NCBI GenBank assembly: GCA_965220385.1
Contig: OZ244825.1
Coordinates: forward strand, 2,914,001-2,978,000
Length of the DNA: 64,000 nucleotides
Direction: 5' to 3'
From: PCPOR2b sp965220385
Lineage (GTDB): Bacteria; Poribacteria; WGA-4E; PCPOR2b
Shown: positions 35,629 through 44,649 of the stretch, in pieces
Numbering within the stretch: position 1 is the stretch's first letter
Layout: each line of letters begins with the position of its first letter
Program-made: the position numbers and the translations under genes
The notes under the pieces: generated by a model
What the model was told of the DNA's origin: nothing
Database searches by the model: none
What the model saw: the letters and a program-made list of their open reading frames with translations, nothing else

Positions 35629-36300
35629 ATGATCTCTGCTATTATCCCGGTTCTGAATGAAGCGAAGATCTTAGACCAATCGCTATCTCGACTCATCCCT
35701 CAACTAAAGGACCATGAGCTGATTATTGTCGATGGCGGCAGCACCGACGACACCTCATCAATTGCCAAAGAGTATGGACAGGTGATTTTCTCTGAACGCG
35801 GGAGAGCTCGTCAGTCAAATGCGGGTGCGGCGGCGGCGAGGGGTGATATTCTCCTTTTTCTGCACGCGGATGTGTGGCTTGACTCTGGTGCGATTGAAGC
35901 CGTTGAAAAAGCAATCTCAGCAGGTTATGTCGGTGGAGCGTTCAAACAACGGATTGACGGAGATCACCCGTTGTACCGACTAATCGAGCGTACCGCCAAT
36001 CTCAGAGCGAAACGGGCGCGGATTTTCTACGGTGACGGTGGGATCTTTATTCGCCGCGCCGAGTTTAATCAGATCGGGGGTTTTCCAGAGATCCCGATTA
36101 TGGAAGAAGTGGGGCTCTCTCGAAAACTGCGTCGGCGTGGCAAGGTAACACTTGTCGAGCCGGGGATTCACATTTCCGCACGCCGCTGGCAGAAGAACGG
36201 TATCCTCCGCACCACCTTAACAAACTGGCTCATCACCCTACTCTATCTACTACGAGTTCCTCCAAATCATCTCGCAAAACTATATCGCCATATTCGGTAA
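35629..36300 (+). CDS. Family 2 glycosyltransferase (TIGR04283-like)
   Basis: A 223-residue GT-A fold glycosyltransferase. It starts MISAIIPVLNEAKILDQSL and has ELIIVDGGSTDDTSSIA, then ERGRARQSNAGAAAARGDILLFLHAD (the metal-binding DXD-like position is HAD), GGAFKQRI and GDGGIFIRR. A short hydrophobic stretch (TNWLITLLYLLRV) lies near the C terminus. This subgroup is often annotated as TIGR04283, linked with arsenosugar or similar biosynthesis, but the window has no arsenic genes. It follows the terpene-cyclase-like gene and may glycosylate its product; that is inference from position. Confidence 0.8.
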   Translation: MISAIIPVLNEAKILDQSLSRLIPQLKDHELIIVDGGSTDDTSSIAKEYGQVIFSERGRARQSNAGAAAARGDILLFLHADVWLDSGAIEAVEKAISAGYVGGAFKQRIDGDHPLYRLIERTANLRAKRARIFYGDGGIFIRRAEFNQIGGFPEIPIMEEVGLSRKLRRRGKVTLVEPGIHISARRWQKNGILRTTLTNWLITLLYLLRVPPNHLAKLYRHIR

Positions 36301-36351
36301 TCCACAACCTTGCAACTTAACCTGCCGACACCGCTCTTGAGGGCGGTGAAC

Positions 36352-37602
36352 TTACTCCCGAAACCCCTGTTTTGCCCAAACCTCTTTTGCGTATGCGATT
36401 GTCGCTTCCGAAGGTTGAATCTCGCCGAGGATGCTACTTGGCGGTTGTCCTTCTTTTTTACGCATTGGATCTGGAGACCAGTCATCATTTTCATACTGCT
36501 GGCGCACCGCTTCCACCCGAAAATCGGGGACTTCAACTGGGGCAGAATCGTTGAGGGCAGATCGCCAAGCGAGAATACCAACAATACTCATGTCGATCCC
36601 ACGATAGACATCTAGATACGGTTGTTCGCCCGTCCGAATGGCGTCCGCGAAGTAGTAGGTGGTAAAGAAATCACCTCCACCATGCCCTGCGGTTGTCGCT
36701 CTGTTGTGATGGACGGGAAAATCGGGTTTGTAGACGATTTCGGCTGGTTCTCCTTCATCTTTTTCCCAAGGCTCACGCCAAACGCGCAGCCGGTGTTTAT
36801 CCCCATGACGACTGTTTTCCATCAGCCCCTTATTTCCGTGAATACGGACGTAATTCCCGTGCCCACGTAGCCCGCCATGAAGTGACTTCATTACTGCCCC
36901 GTTATCCATTCGACAGATGATGACAGCGCAGGTGTCGCTGCGTTTCATGTGCATCGTCTGGGTCGGATCATTGAAGTCGTAGGGGACCACAAATCCGTTT
37001 ACCTTCACGGGCCGGGTGTCTGTGATGTACATCACCGGGGCAATGGAGTGGGTGCAGTAGTAGGTAGAGGGTATCCAATTCCGCCAGTGGTTGGTTCCGC
37101 AGCTTCGAGCCAGCTTGACCTCGGCTGGGTCAGGATGCACGTACTCGCCCTCACCGTACTTAAATTCACCGATTCTGCCCTCACTGTATAGCCGATGCAT
37201 CTCCTGATTATAAACCATATAGGGATAGTTTTCGGCGAAAAGATAGACCTTTCCACTTTTCTCGAACGCACGTGCCAATGCCACCCCTTCCGCTATAGTG
37301 TGACAGGCGGCACACTCACTCATCACATGTTTGTCTGCAGCAAATGCCTTGATTGCGAAGGGCGCATGTTCGTGAAAATAGTTAGCGAGCACAACCGCAT
37401 CCATGTCGTGTTCAAGGAATTTGTCGTAGTCAGTATAAGTTGTTACATCGAGTTGATCGCCAACATGTTGCAGCTTCTCCTCCCATGTGTCACAGATGGC
37501 TACCAATTCGAGTCCGACTGCCGTTGCAGATCGCATAAAGCTTTGCCCGCGCCCCGCTCCGACAACCCCTACGCGGATGTGTTTATTCCCAGAAATCTCC
37601 AT
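36352..37602 (-). CDS. Gfo/Idh/MocA-family oxidoreductase without the EKP motif
   Basis: A 416-residue NAD(P)-dependent oxidoreductase. The Rossmann motif is IRVGVVGAGRGQSFM; the second domain begins at about 125. The conserved EKP triad is replaced by SECAACHT, so the catalytic lysine is not at its usual place. The family oxidises or reduces sugars and inositols; the absence may mean a different role. The ATG at 37602 has GGAGGT at optimal distance; the TTG frame upstream is less likely. It follows the dnaK terminator, so it is a separate transcript or depends on read-through. Confidence 0.82.
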   Translation of the reverse strand: MEISGNKHIRVGVVGAGRGQSFMRSATAVGLELVAICDTWEEKLQHVGDQLDVTTYTDYDKFLEHDMDAVVLANYFHEHAPFAIKAFAADKHVMSECAACHTIAEGVALARAFEKSGKVYLFAENYPYMVYNQEMHRLYSEGRIGEFKYGEGEYVHPDPAEVKLARSCGTNHWRNWIPSTYYCTHSIAPVMYITDTRPVKVNGFVVPYDFNDPTQTMHMKRSDTCAVIICRMDNGAVMKSLHGGLRGHGNYVRIHGNKGLMENSRHGDKHRLRVWREPWEKDEGEPAEIVYKPDFPVHHNRATTAGHGGGDFFTTYYFADAIRTGEQPYLDVYRGIDMSIVGILAWRSALNDSAPVEVPDFRVEAVRQQYENDDWSPDPMRKKEGQPPSSILGEIQPSEATIAYAKEVWAKQGFRE

Positions 37603-37616
37603 ATCACATACCTCCA

Positions 37617-37661
37617 ATAAAATAAAAAAACCTTGCGAAGGCTCGAAACCTTCGCAAGGTT
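37617..37661 (-). terminator. Intrinsic terminator of dnaK
   Basis: AACCTTGCGAAGG at 37629-37641 pairs exactly with CCTTCGCAAGGTT at 37649-37661 around a 7-base loop. Read on the minus strand, the stem is followed by TTTTTTTATTTT. It ends the dnaK transcript about 25 bases before the start of the oxidoreductase gene. Confidence 0.9.
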
Positions 37662-37715
37662 GGGATTTTCAACTTAACTTGGTTTATTAAGTGCCTTGCA
37701 CTTGAGTCCAACGTT

Positions 37716-39674
37716 CTATTTCCTATCTTCGTTGGCTTTCTTGTCGTCATCAACAACTTCATAATCAGCGTCAATGACCTCACCATCAGGAGATGAGGTG
37801 GTGGACTGCGGTTCGTCAGTTGGTGCGCTGTGATGCTCTGGTCCCGCAGATGGGTCACCACCAGCCTCGGCGGTTTGCTTATAGAGCTCTTCCGAAGCCT
37901 GGTGCCAAACCTGCATCAGACTCTCAGTTTTCGCCTTAATATCTTCAGTATCGTTGCTTTCGAGGGCTCTTTTGAGTTCCTCAACGGCACTTTCAACATT
38001 ACTCTTGATTGCCGCATCAACCTTATCGCCAAACTCGCCGAGATTCTTTTCTGTTTCATAGATTAGCGAATCTGCTTGATTATGTACTTCCACCTCTTCG
38101 CGCTTCTGCTGGTCTTCGGCGGCGTGGGTTTCGGCATCTTGAACCATCTGATCAATTTCTGCTTCAGATAGTCCGGAAGAAGCGGTGATTGTAATCTGCT
38201 GCTCCTTGCCCGTCGCTTGATCCTTTGCAGAAACATTGAGAATCCCATTTGCGTCAATGTCAAAAGCCACCTCAATCTGTGGCATACTGCGTGGTGCCGG
38301 TGGTATGCCATCGAGTTGGAAGCGACCAATCGTTTTGTTGTAGACAGCCTGCTCCCGCTCACCCTGCAACACATGTACATCAACAGTGGTCTGGCTGTCT
38401 TGCGATGTTGTGAAGATTTGTGATTTCTTGGCTGGAATCGTCGTATTCCGTTCGATGAGCCGTGTGAACATTCCGCCCAACGTTTCGACGCCCAATGACA
38501 GAGGAGTTACGTCAAGCAGCAAGATGTCCTTCACACCTTCATCGCCAGAGAGGACACCGCCTTGAATTGCGGCACCAATCGCAACAACTTCGTCAGGATT
38601 TACCCCTTTATGGGGTTCCCTACCAAACAGTCGCTGTACGGCTTCTTGGACTTTCGGCATCCGTGTTTGTCCACCGACCAAGATGACCTCTTCAATGTCA
38701 TTCGCAGACACCCCTGCATCCGCAAGGGCTTTCCGACACGGCTCAAGCGATCGTTCAACGAGATCGTCAGTAATCTGCTCAAGCTTTGCACGGGTCAGAT
38801 TGACATTAAGGTGTTTTGGTCCGCCTGCATCTGCGGTGATAAAGGGTAAATTAATATCAGTTTGCATAGCAGTGGAGAGTTCGCATTTCGCCTTTTCCGC
38901 GGCCTCTTTCAACCTTTGCAGTGCCATGTTATCCTTGCGGAGATCTATTCCCTGCTCCCGTTGAAATTCTTCAGCAAGCCAATCAATGATCTTCTGATCG
39001 AAATCGTCACCACCCAAGTGGGTATCACCGTTGGTACTTTTGACTTCAAATACACCGTCCCCGATTTCAAGGATTGAGATGTCAAAAGTACCTCCGCCTA
39101 GGTCATAGACGGCGATATTTTTGTCTTTCTGGTTATCCAATCCGTAAGCCAAGGATGCGGCGGTTGGCTCATTGATGATACGAAGCACTTCCAATCCTGC
39201 GATCCTGCCCGCGTCCTTCGTCGCCTGACGCTGCGAATCGTTAAAATAAGCAGGAACTGTGATGACCGCTTGTGTTACTGATTCGCCGAGGTAGGATTCG
39301 GCAGTTTCTTTCATCTTCTGAAGAATCATCGCGGAAACTTCAGGTGGCGCATGTTCTTTATCCTCAATTTTTATTGACACATCGCCATCTTTATCGCTCA
39401 GAGCTTCGTAGGGCACGCGGTTTATCTCTTCACTCACTTCTCTATACTTACGTCCCATAAATCGCTTGACGGAGAAAATTGTATTTTTCGGATTGGTAAC
39501 AGCTTGCCTTTTGGCAACTTGTCCGACTAACCGCTCTCCCTCTTTCGTAACAGCAACAACAGATGGTGTTGTTCTAGTGCCTTCAGCGTTTTCAAGCACT
39601 TTCGGCTCACCACCATCTAAAAGGGCAACGCACGAATTTGTGGTCCCTAAATCAATTCCAATGACTTTACTCAT
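37716..39674 (-). CDS. dnaK: Chaperone DnaK (Hsp70)
   Basis: A 652-residue Hsp70, full length. The nucleotide-binding domain shows VIGIDLGTTNSCVALL, the IAVYDLGGGTFDISIL signature and VILVGGQTRMPKVQ. The substrate-binding domain starts near DVTPLSLGVETLGG, and the C-terminal tail ends with DADYEVVDDDKK, the usual conserved acidic end. The ATG at 39674 has GGAGGG eight bases before it, so the 5-residue extension upstream is rejected. GrpE and DnaJ genes are not in the window, and no CIRCE element was seen upstream. A response regulator gene lies just upstream on the same strand. Confidence 0.97.
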   Translation of the reverse strand: MSKVIGIDLGTTNSCVALLDGGEPKVLENAEGTRTTPSVVAVTKEGERLVGQVAKRQAVTNPKNTIFSVKRFMGRKYREVSEEINRVPYEALSDKDGDVSIKIEDKEHAPPEVSAMILQKMKETAESYLGESVTQAVITVPAYFNDSQRQATKDAGRIAGLEVLRIINEPTAASLAYGLDNQKDKNIAVYDLGGGTFDISILEIGDGVFEVKSTNGDTHLGGDDFDQKIIDWLAEEFQREQGIDLRKDNMALQRLKEAAEKAKCELSTAMQTDINLPFITADAGGPKHLNVNLTRAKLEQITDDLVERSLEPCRKALADAGVSANDIEEVILVGGQTRMPKVQEAVQRLFGREPHKGVNPDEVVAIGAAIQGGVLSGDEGVKDILLLDVTPLSLGVETLGGMFTRLIERNTTIPAKKSQIFTTSQDSQTTVDVHVLQGEREQAVYNKTIGRFQLDGIPPAPRSMPQIEVAFDIDANGILNVSAKDQATGKEQQITITASSGLSEAEIDQMVQDAETHAAEDQQKREEVEVHNQADSLIYETEKNLGEFGDKVDAAIKSNVESAVEELKRALESNDTEDIKAKTESLMQVWHQASEELYKQTAEAGGDPSAGPEHHSAPTDEPQSTTSSPDGEVIDADYEVVDDDKKANEDRK

Positions 39675-39737
39675 CCTAAATCCCTCCATAAAATTAATGA
39701 TAGTTGTTAATTGATTATTGATATAAGTATTTGCATA

Positions 39738-40232
39738 CTACTTGTGTCTGATAATTCGAATCCATCGGAAAATACTTAATCTCTTGACCTGAAGCGTCTG
39801 GGGGTCTCGACCTGTTGACCTCCGCTGCCCACTACCTTGATAACGTGGTCCTGGCTGTTGTTTGAGATCTAACGCGCGGGAGACGCATCCCAGCAGTTGC
39901 GGTAAGTCTATAGGTTTTGATATAAAGGTGTAGGCACCCGCGTCAAATACGTCAAACTTGACGCCCTGTGATGTATTTGCACTCATGATGATAGCAGGCA
40001 CACCCGGCTGAAATTGTTTAATCTGTTGAAATAATTCTGCGCCGGTTGTATCCGGCAGATTAAAATCTAGGAGCGCGAGATCTATCGTAGCCTCTCGAAT
40101 AATTTCCAAAGCTTCGTATCCAGTCTCTGCGGACACAGCATCATAGCCGGCACGAGTCAGAACCTCGCCCAAGACTTCTAAAGAAGCTATATCATCATCC
40201 ACAAGAAGAATTCTATAGCTGTGCCGGATCAT
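39738..40232 (-). CDS. Response regulator receiver protein with basic tail
   Basis: A 164-residue protein. Residues 7-125 form a receiver domain with VDDDIAS, acceptor Asp in LALLDFNLPDTTG, SAN in place of SA/TA, and SKPIDL. The last 40 residues are basic and have no known fold (RRSTGRDPQTLQVKRLSIFRWIRIIRHK spans the end). It is 63 bases upstream of dnaK on the same strand. Its partner kinase is not adjacent; the hybrid kinase at 25453 is a candidate only by being in the same window. Confidence 0.85.
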   Translation of the reverse strand: MIRHSYRILLVDDDIASLEVLGEVLTRAGYDAVSAETGYEALEIIREATIDLALLDFNLPDTTGAELFQQIKQFQPGVPAIIMSANTSQGVKFDVFDAGAYTFISKPIDLPQLLGCVSRALDLKQQPGPRYQGSGQRRSTGRDPQTLQVKRLSIFRWIRIIRHK

Positions 40233-40585
40233 CTTTCAGTGCTCCTCTCCTTCCACTTCCAACGATACCAATTACTTTACGGACGAAGTCCGAATTCACA
40301 TCGCAGATTATCAGGCAATATACATGCCAACCCAGTAATCCTAGCTAAGCACGGATATAGCATGCAGAAGAGTCTCGAAAATGCCAGATTGGCAATATCG
40401 CACCTCAAAGTCCTTGTCAATATGGCGCACCCCATTTGCCCAAGTGTACAATATTTTGTCCTCTACCTTATATAGATCAAACGCAGAATTAAGTCTTCTA
40501 CCAACAGTCATTCAACAGACAGTGTGAAAATCCCCGTTCTCAGCGTCCGGAGAAGTATCACACCAAGGTAGGAACTGAACCGTCG
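40233..40585. other. Intergenic region without recognised features
   Basis: A 353-base gap between the DNA polymerase I gene and the response regulator gene, both on the minus strand. It has a small CGGAC-gaa-GTCCG hairpin near 40283 and no convincing gene. Confidence 0.4.
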
Positions 40586-43288
40586 TTACTTTGCTTCAAG
40601 CCAATTCGCCCCTGCATGGATATCAACCTTGATGGGCACATCAATCTGACAGGCATTTTCCATCATACGTTTGATTTCTGTTAGTACCTCATCCTGCTCG
40701 GATTTTGGCCCTTCAAAGACCAGCTCATCATGGACTTGGAGCAGTAGTTTCGTCCGCTTTCCACTTTTCATGAGATAATCATGAATTTCAAGCATAGCGA
40801 GTTTGATCAGTTCTGCCGCTGTGCCTTGCATCGGCGCATTGATAGCGACACGTTTTCCAAATTCCTGTGTATTACGGTCAGCGGCTCGGATCTCTGGGAC
40901 ATAACAACGTCGTCCGAGGAGCGTCGTAACATACTCTTGCTCTTGGGCTTTTACCACGATCTTATCGAAATACTCCCTGACCCCAGCATAGGTCTGGTAG
41001 TAATTGTCGATTAACTTCTGCGCCTCCTCAAAACTAATTTGAAGCTCGCTGGAAAGACGGAACGCCCCTACGCCGTAAACGATCCCGTAGTTCATTGTTT
41101 TCGCCTGACGACGCATATCGTCGTTAACCTCAGTCGGTGGCAGCCCAAAGATCAGAGAGGCTGACTGCGCATGGATATCCAGATCCTGTTCGAAGGCTTC
41201 CCGAAGGCGATCGTCTCCAGAGAGATGAGCGAGGATACGCAATTCGATCTGTGAGTAGTCCGCAACAATCAGTGTATGTTCATCATCGCTGGCAACGAAT
41301 GCTCGGCGGATTTCCCGTCCTTCAGCGGTCCGCACGGGAATATTCTGCAGATTTGGATCACTGCTGCTGAGACGCCCTGTTCGGACACCGGATTGGTGGA
41401 ACGATGTGTGGATGCGCCCTGTATCTGGGTTAATTAGCCCAACGAGTGTATCGGTGTAGGTAGATTTGAGTTTAGAAAAGGAACGATACTCCAAGATCAA
41501 CTCTGGCAGTGGATGGTGTGAAGACAGTCTTTGTAAAACCCGGGTATCGGTTGAGTAACCTGTTTTCGTTCGGCGGGTCAGATTCTTCGGCAGATTGAGT
41601 TCCCCAAACAGGATCTGTCCCAGTTGTTTCGGTGAATTGATATTAAATTCCTGTCCTGCTTCCCCGTAGATCTGATCCATTTTCTGATCAAGACGCTCTT
41701 GAAATTCCTGCGATAACTGTTTGAGATAGTTACCGTCAACCTGAATCCCAGCCAACTCCATATCAGCGAGTATAGGAATCAGTGGGATTTCAATATCCTG
41801 GAAAATATCGGTTAATCCTTCCGCTGCCAACTCCGACTCAAATTTGTTCTTGAGCTGCAACGTAACATCCACATCTTCGCAGGCGTACTCGGTGATCTGT
41901 GGGAGCGGGACGACGTCCATCGTTATCTGTTTCGAGCCTGTGCCGATCAGGTCTTTAATCGGAATCATTTTGTGGTTCAGATGGGTGAACGCGAGGTCAT
42001 CGAGACCGTGGCTGGATGACGCTGGATGCAGGAGTCCAGAAGCGACCATCGTGTCGAACGAGATGCCCTTCAATTCCACCCCGTGACGTTTGAACACTTT
42101 CAGGTCATATTTTATATTTTGTCCCACTTTTTGATAGGAGCCATCTTCAAGAATAGGACGGAGAATCTCTAAAATTTGATCTTGGGGTAACAAAGATGGT
42201 GCATCAAGGAGGGAGTTCAGAGTCGGGATATAATATCCCTGGTGTGGGTTAGTGGTGATAGCAATCCCAACAATCTGGGCTTCAATTGGGTTGGTTGAGG
42301 TAGTCTCCAAATCTACAGAAAGTTCCGTACTCTTCCTGAGTTCCTCAACGAGACGCTTCAAGCGGTTTTCATCCGTGATCGTTTGATAGTCTGTGTCCGG
42401 CTTCGGAAGGTCGCTGTCTATTGTGATTTGATCGAGCAAGCTATGAAACTCAAGTTCACGGAAAAGTGATAACAACGCTTCGTTGTTTCTATCCCCAACC
42501 TTGCACCCTTCCGGTGTAATGGGAAGTTCGAGCGCAGTTTCGAGGGTTGCCAGCTTTTTACTCAAGAGTGCGTGGCTCTCGCCTGCCTCCAGCTTGGTGC
42601 GAAATCGTGTCGGGACTTCGTCCAGCCGCTCAAGGAGGGTTTCGATTGTTCCAAATTCAGATAGCAGTTTTGGACTGGTTTTTTCACCAATACCACTGAC
42701 GCCGGGAATTTGATCGACGCTATCACCCGCAAGTGCAAGGTAATCGGGGATCTGATACGGTTCAATCCCGTAACGCCTTTTGCACGCTGCTGCGTCGTAG
42801 ATTTCATATCCACCACGCGGATTGACACGATGTACCTTAATCTTTGGGGAGATCAGCTGGAGCATATCTTTATCATTGGTCATAATCAACACGTCAAACC
42901 CTGATGCCTCGGCCTGCTTTGCCAAGGTTCCAGCGACATCATCCGCTTCGTACTCTGTCATTTCCACGGTTGGAACACCAAGTGCTTCTATGATTTTTCG
43001 CACATACGGAAATTGGGCAATGAGCGCGTCCGGGGTCGGGGGACGGTCTGCCTTATAGGCAGCATAAAGTTCATCTCTTTTGCTTTTTCCACCTCTATCA
43101 AAACAGATTGCTATGTACTGATTATTCTCATCCAACAGTTTCAGGATCGTTCTTGTGAAGCTAAGTATTGCGGCTGTCGGTTGGCCCTGGGAATTGGTGA
43201 GTTGTTGTTGGGTTCCATAAAACGCGCGATAGACAAAGGCTGTACCGTCAATAATTAGCAGCTGTTTCGTGTCGTTTCGTTCTGCCAT
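40586..43288 (-). CDS. polA: DNA polymerase I
   Basis: A 900-residue enzyme with all three domains. The 5'-3' exonuclease (about 1-265) starts LLIIDGTAFVYRAFYG and has TNDKDMLQL. The 3'-5' exonuclease (about 310-490) keeps its acidic residues: D-x-E in VDLETTS, Asp in NIKYDLKVF and Tyr-x3-Asp in YACEDVD, so proofreading should be active. The polymerase domain shows VADYSQIELRILAHLSGD, RRQAKTMNYGIVYGV and QVHDELVFEGP. It fills gaps in repair and removes RNA primers. No SD oddities; the ATG has AGGGAG close by. Nothing unusual in length. Confidence 0.97.
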   Translation of the reverse strand: MAERNDTKQLLIIDGTAFVYRAFYGTQQQLTNSQGQPTAAILSFTRTILKLLDENNQYIAICFDRGGKSKRDELYAAYKADRPPTPDALIAQFPYVRKIIEALGVPTVEMTEYEADDVAGTLAKQAEASGFDVLIMTNDKDMLQLISPKIKVHRVNPRGGYEIYDAAACKRRYGIEPYQIPDYLALAGDSVDQIPGVSGIGEKTSPKLLSEFGTIETLLERLDEVPTRFRTKLEAGESHALLSKKLATLETALELPITPEGCKVGDRNNEALLSLFRELEFHSLLDQITIDSDLPKPDTDYQTITDENRLKRLVEELRKSTELSVDLETTSTNPIEAQIVGIAITTNPHQGYYIPTLNSLLDAPSLLPQDQILEILRPILEDGSYQKVGQNIKYDLKVFKRHGVELKGISFDTMVASGLLHPASSSHGLDDLAFTHLNHKMIPIKDLIGTGSKQITMDVVPLPQITEYACEDVDVTLQLKNKFESELAAEGLTDIFQDIEIPLIPILADMELAGIQVDGNYLKQLSQEFQERLDQKMDQIYGEAGQEFNINSPKQLGQILFGELNLPKNLTRRTKTGYSTDTRVLQRLSSHHPLPELILEYRSFSKLKSTYTDTLVGLINPDTGRIHTSFHQSGVRTGRLSSSDPNLQNIPVRTAEGREIRRAFVASDDEHTLIVADYSQIELRILAHLSGDDRLREAFEQDLDIHAQSASLIFGLPPTEVNDDMRRQAKTMNYGIVYGVGAFRLSSELQISFEEAQKLIDNYYQTYAGVREYFDKIVVKAQEQEYVTTLLGRRCYVPEIRAADRNTQEFGKRVAINAPMQGTAAELIKLAMLEIHDYLMKSGKRTKLLLQVHDELVFEGPKSEQDEVLTEIKRMMENACQIDVPIKVDIHAGANWLEAK

Positions 43289-43427
43289 CGTATCTCCCTT
43301 ACGCTTTTTCCATATATTGTCCGAATATTGTTCGATAAATTATGATCACTTACAGCTAAGCCACACCGCAAGTGGTTTGCTTTATTCAGCAGCTTTCGAT
43401 ATTTTGATGTGTACCAATGCAGAGCAG

Positions 43428-44060
43428 TTATAACGCTAACTGAAGCACCACTACCGTATTCGCAATAGCGATCGGTGCGGCAATGATAGTTTGAAGAAAC
43501 GTGTGTCTCTTCCGGTGCACCCTTGCCCATGCAATGAACGGCAATAGGATGAACAGATAGATAAATTGGCTGCTGATTAGCGTCGCAAGGCCTGTCATAC
43601 ACCCCGCGGCAACCCCGCTGTGGAAGCTGATCTTCCAGACCTGTGTGATTAAGGTAAGCACCAGTCCGTTAATGACGCAGGCGATGCAGAGCCAGACGAT
43701 CTCCTGTGGCACATTGAGAAGGTGTAAAATACCGCTGCCAACAAGCGCACTTACAAGCGAAAATATTAGGGGGTTGGCACGTTGTTCCCTGACAGTTAAA
43801 CGAACATCGCTCAGTCGGCCCAGACGAAAAAGGACAAAAATATAAAGCATGGGCAGCACTCCGGCAAACAGTATGACAATCACCATCCACAACAATCCCT
43901 GCTGCATTGTCGCAACGGAGGCACGGACGATTAGTAGGATGGACGCAATTGGCAATAGGAATGGACTGAAGAGCACGGATATAGTAACCGCAATTCGATT
44001 GAGCATTTTTATGTTTCGCGTCTGCCGTATTATTGTAGAGTCGAAACTGCTATCAGGCAT
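43428..44060 (-). CDS. Small polytopic membrane protein, possibly PAP2-like
   Basis: A 210-residue protein with about five hydrophobic segments (for example AVTISVLFSPFLLPIASILL, LLWMVIVILFAGVLPMLYIF, IVWLCIACVINGLVLTLI). A WKISFHSGVAAGCMTGLATL segment recalls the histidine motif of PAP2-type lipid phosphatases, but the other PAP2 motifs are not clear. The ATG at 44060 has GAGGT upstream and overlaps the stop of the small membrane gene at 44053 by 8 bases, so the two are probably coupled. Function uncertain. Confidence 0.55.
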   Translation of the reverse strand: MPDSSFDSTIIRQTRNIKMLNRIAVTISVLFSPFLLPIASILLIVRASVATMQQGLLWMVIVILFAGVLPMLYIFVLFRLGRLSDVRLTVREQRANPLIFSLVSALVGSGILHLLNVPQEIVWLCIACVINGLVLTLITQVWKISFHSGVAAGCMTGLATLISSQFIYLFILLPFIAWARVHRKRHTFLQTIIAAPIAIANTVVVLQLAL

Positions 44061-44400
44061 GGTTGACGACCTCTGACGATCTCTGTCGGTTCCAACGAAT
44101 CTGCCCACGACGCCATTCTCGATAGATAAGGAAAGCGCCCAATACTAACAATGCGTTGTGAAGTAAACTTCTTACCAAGTCATACAATATAACGAACTCT
44201 CCGACTGTCATGCGCTGAGTCAACCAGTTGTTCATGCCGCCACCCGCCCACTGGTCGATGTATAGTCGGATAACATAGCTTGGAATTAAGCCTAAGGTCG
44301 GAGGATAAGTAAGCGCCGCTGTGATAATTATCACACCCATTGAACGTGTACGGATACATAGCAATACGAGCAAACCTGCTAATGCTAACCTTAGGATCAA
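44053..44400 (-). CDS. Small hydrophobic protein of unknown function
   Basis: A 115-residue frame with three hydrophobic segments (LRLALAGLLVLLCI, MGVIIITAALTYPPTLGLIP and LLHNALLVLGAFLIY) and a basic C terminus. It overlaps the next membrane gene by 8 bases, the mark of coupled genes. The start is uncertain: TTG at 44400 or ATG at 44340. No family recognised. A competing frame on the same strand is less hydrophobic and less likely. Confidence 0.45.
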   Translation of the reverse strand: MILRLALAGLLVLLCIRTRSMGVIIITAALTYPPTLGLIPSYVIRLYIDQWAGGGMNNWLTQRMTVGEFVILYDLVRSLLHNALLVLGAFLIYREWRRGQIRWNRQRSSEVVNHA

Positions 44401-44533
44401 AGTAGTGCCTAGGTGTGTTGTACAAAATCAAACATTAGCAAGTCCCCTTCGTTTTCCGAGACATTAGGGAACAGATGTTATCTATTGTATCATATTTACC
44501 CACATCAACGCACATCAAATGCACTGTTTTCCC

Positions 44534-44563
44534 TTGACACACCTCCTTAATTTCTGCGACAAT
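44534..44563 (+). promoter_or_regulatory. Predicted promoter for the peptide ABC transporter operon
   Basis: A consensus TTGACA at 44534-44539 and GACAAT at 44558-44563 with an 18-base spacer. It lies about 85 bases upstream of the binding-protein gene. Confidence 0.4.
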
Positions 44564-44649
44564 GTTTTGATGGGAGCCTGTATTTTGGAGGTTCGCTGAA
44601 TTGCTGATATCTTTGGACTTCAATTAGATAAATTTAGGAGCATACCTAC

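Noticed and set aside
39675..39740. Search for a CIRCE or similar heat-shock element before dnaK
   Set aside because: No TTAGCACTC/GAGTGCTAA pair found; only A/T-rich sequence.
44435..44623. 62-residue minus-strand frame upstream of the peptide transporter gene
   Set aside because: No ribosome-binding site, no family character, and it overlaps the promoter predicted for the transporter.
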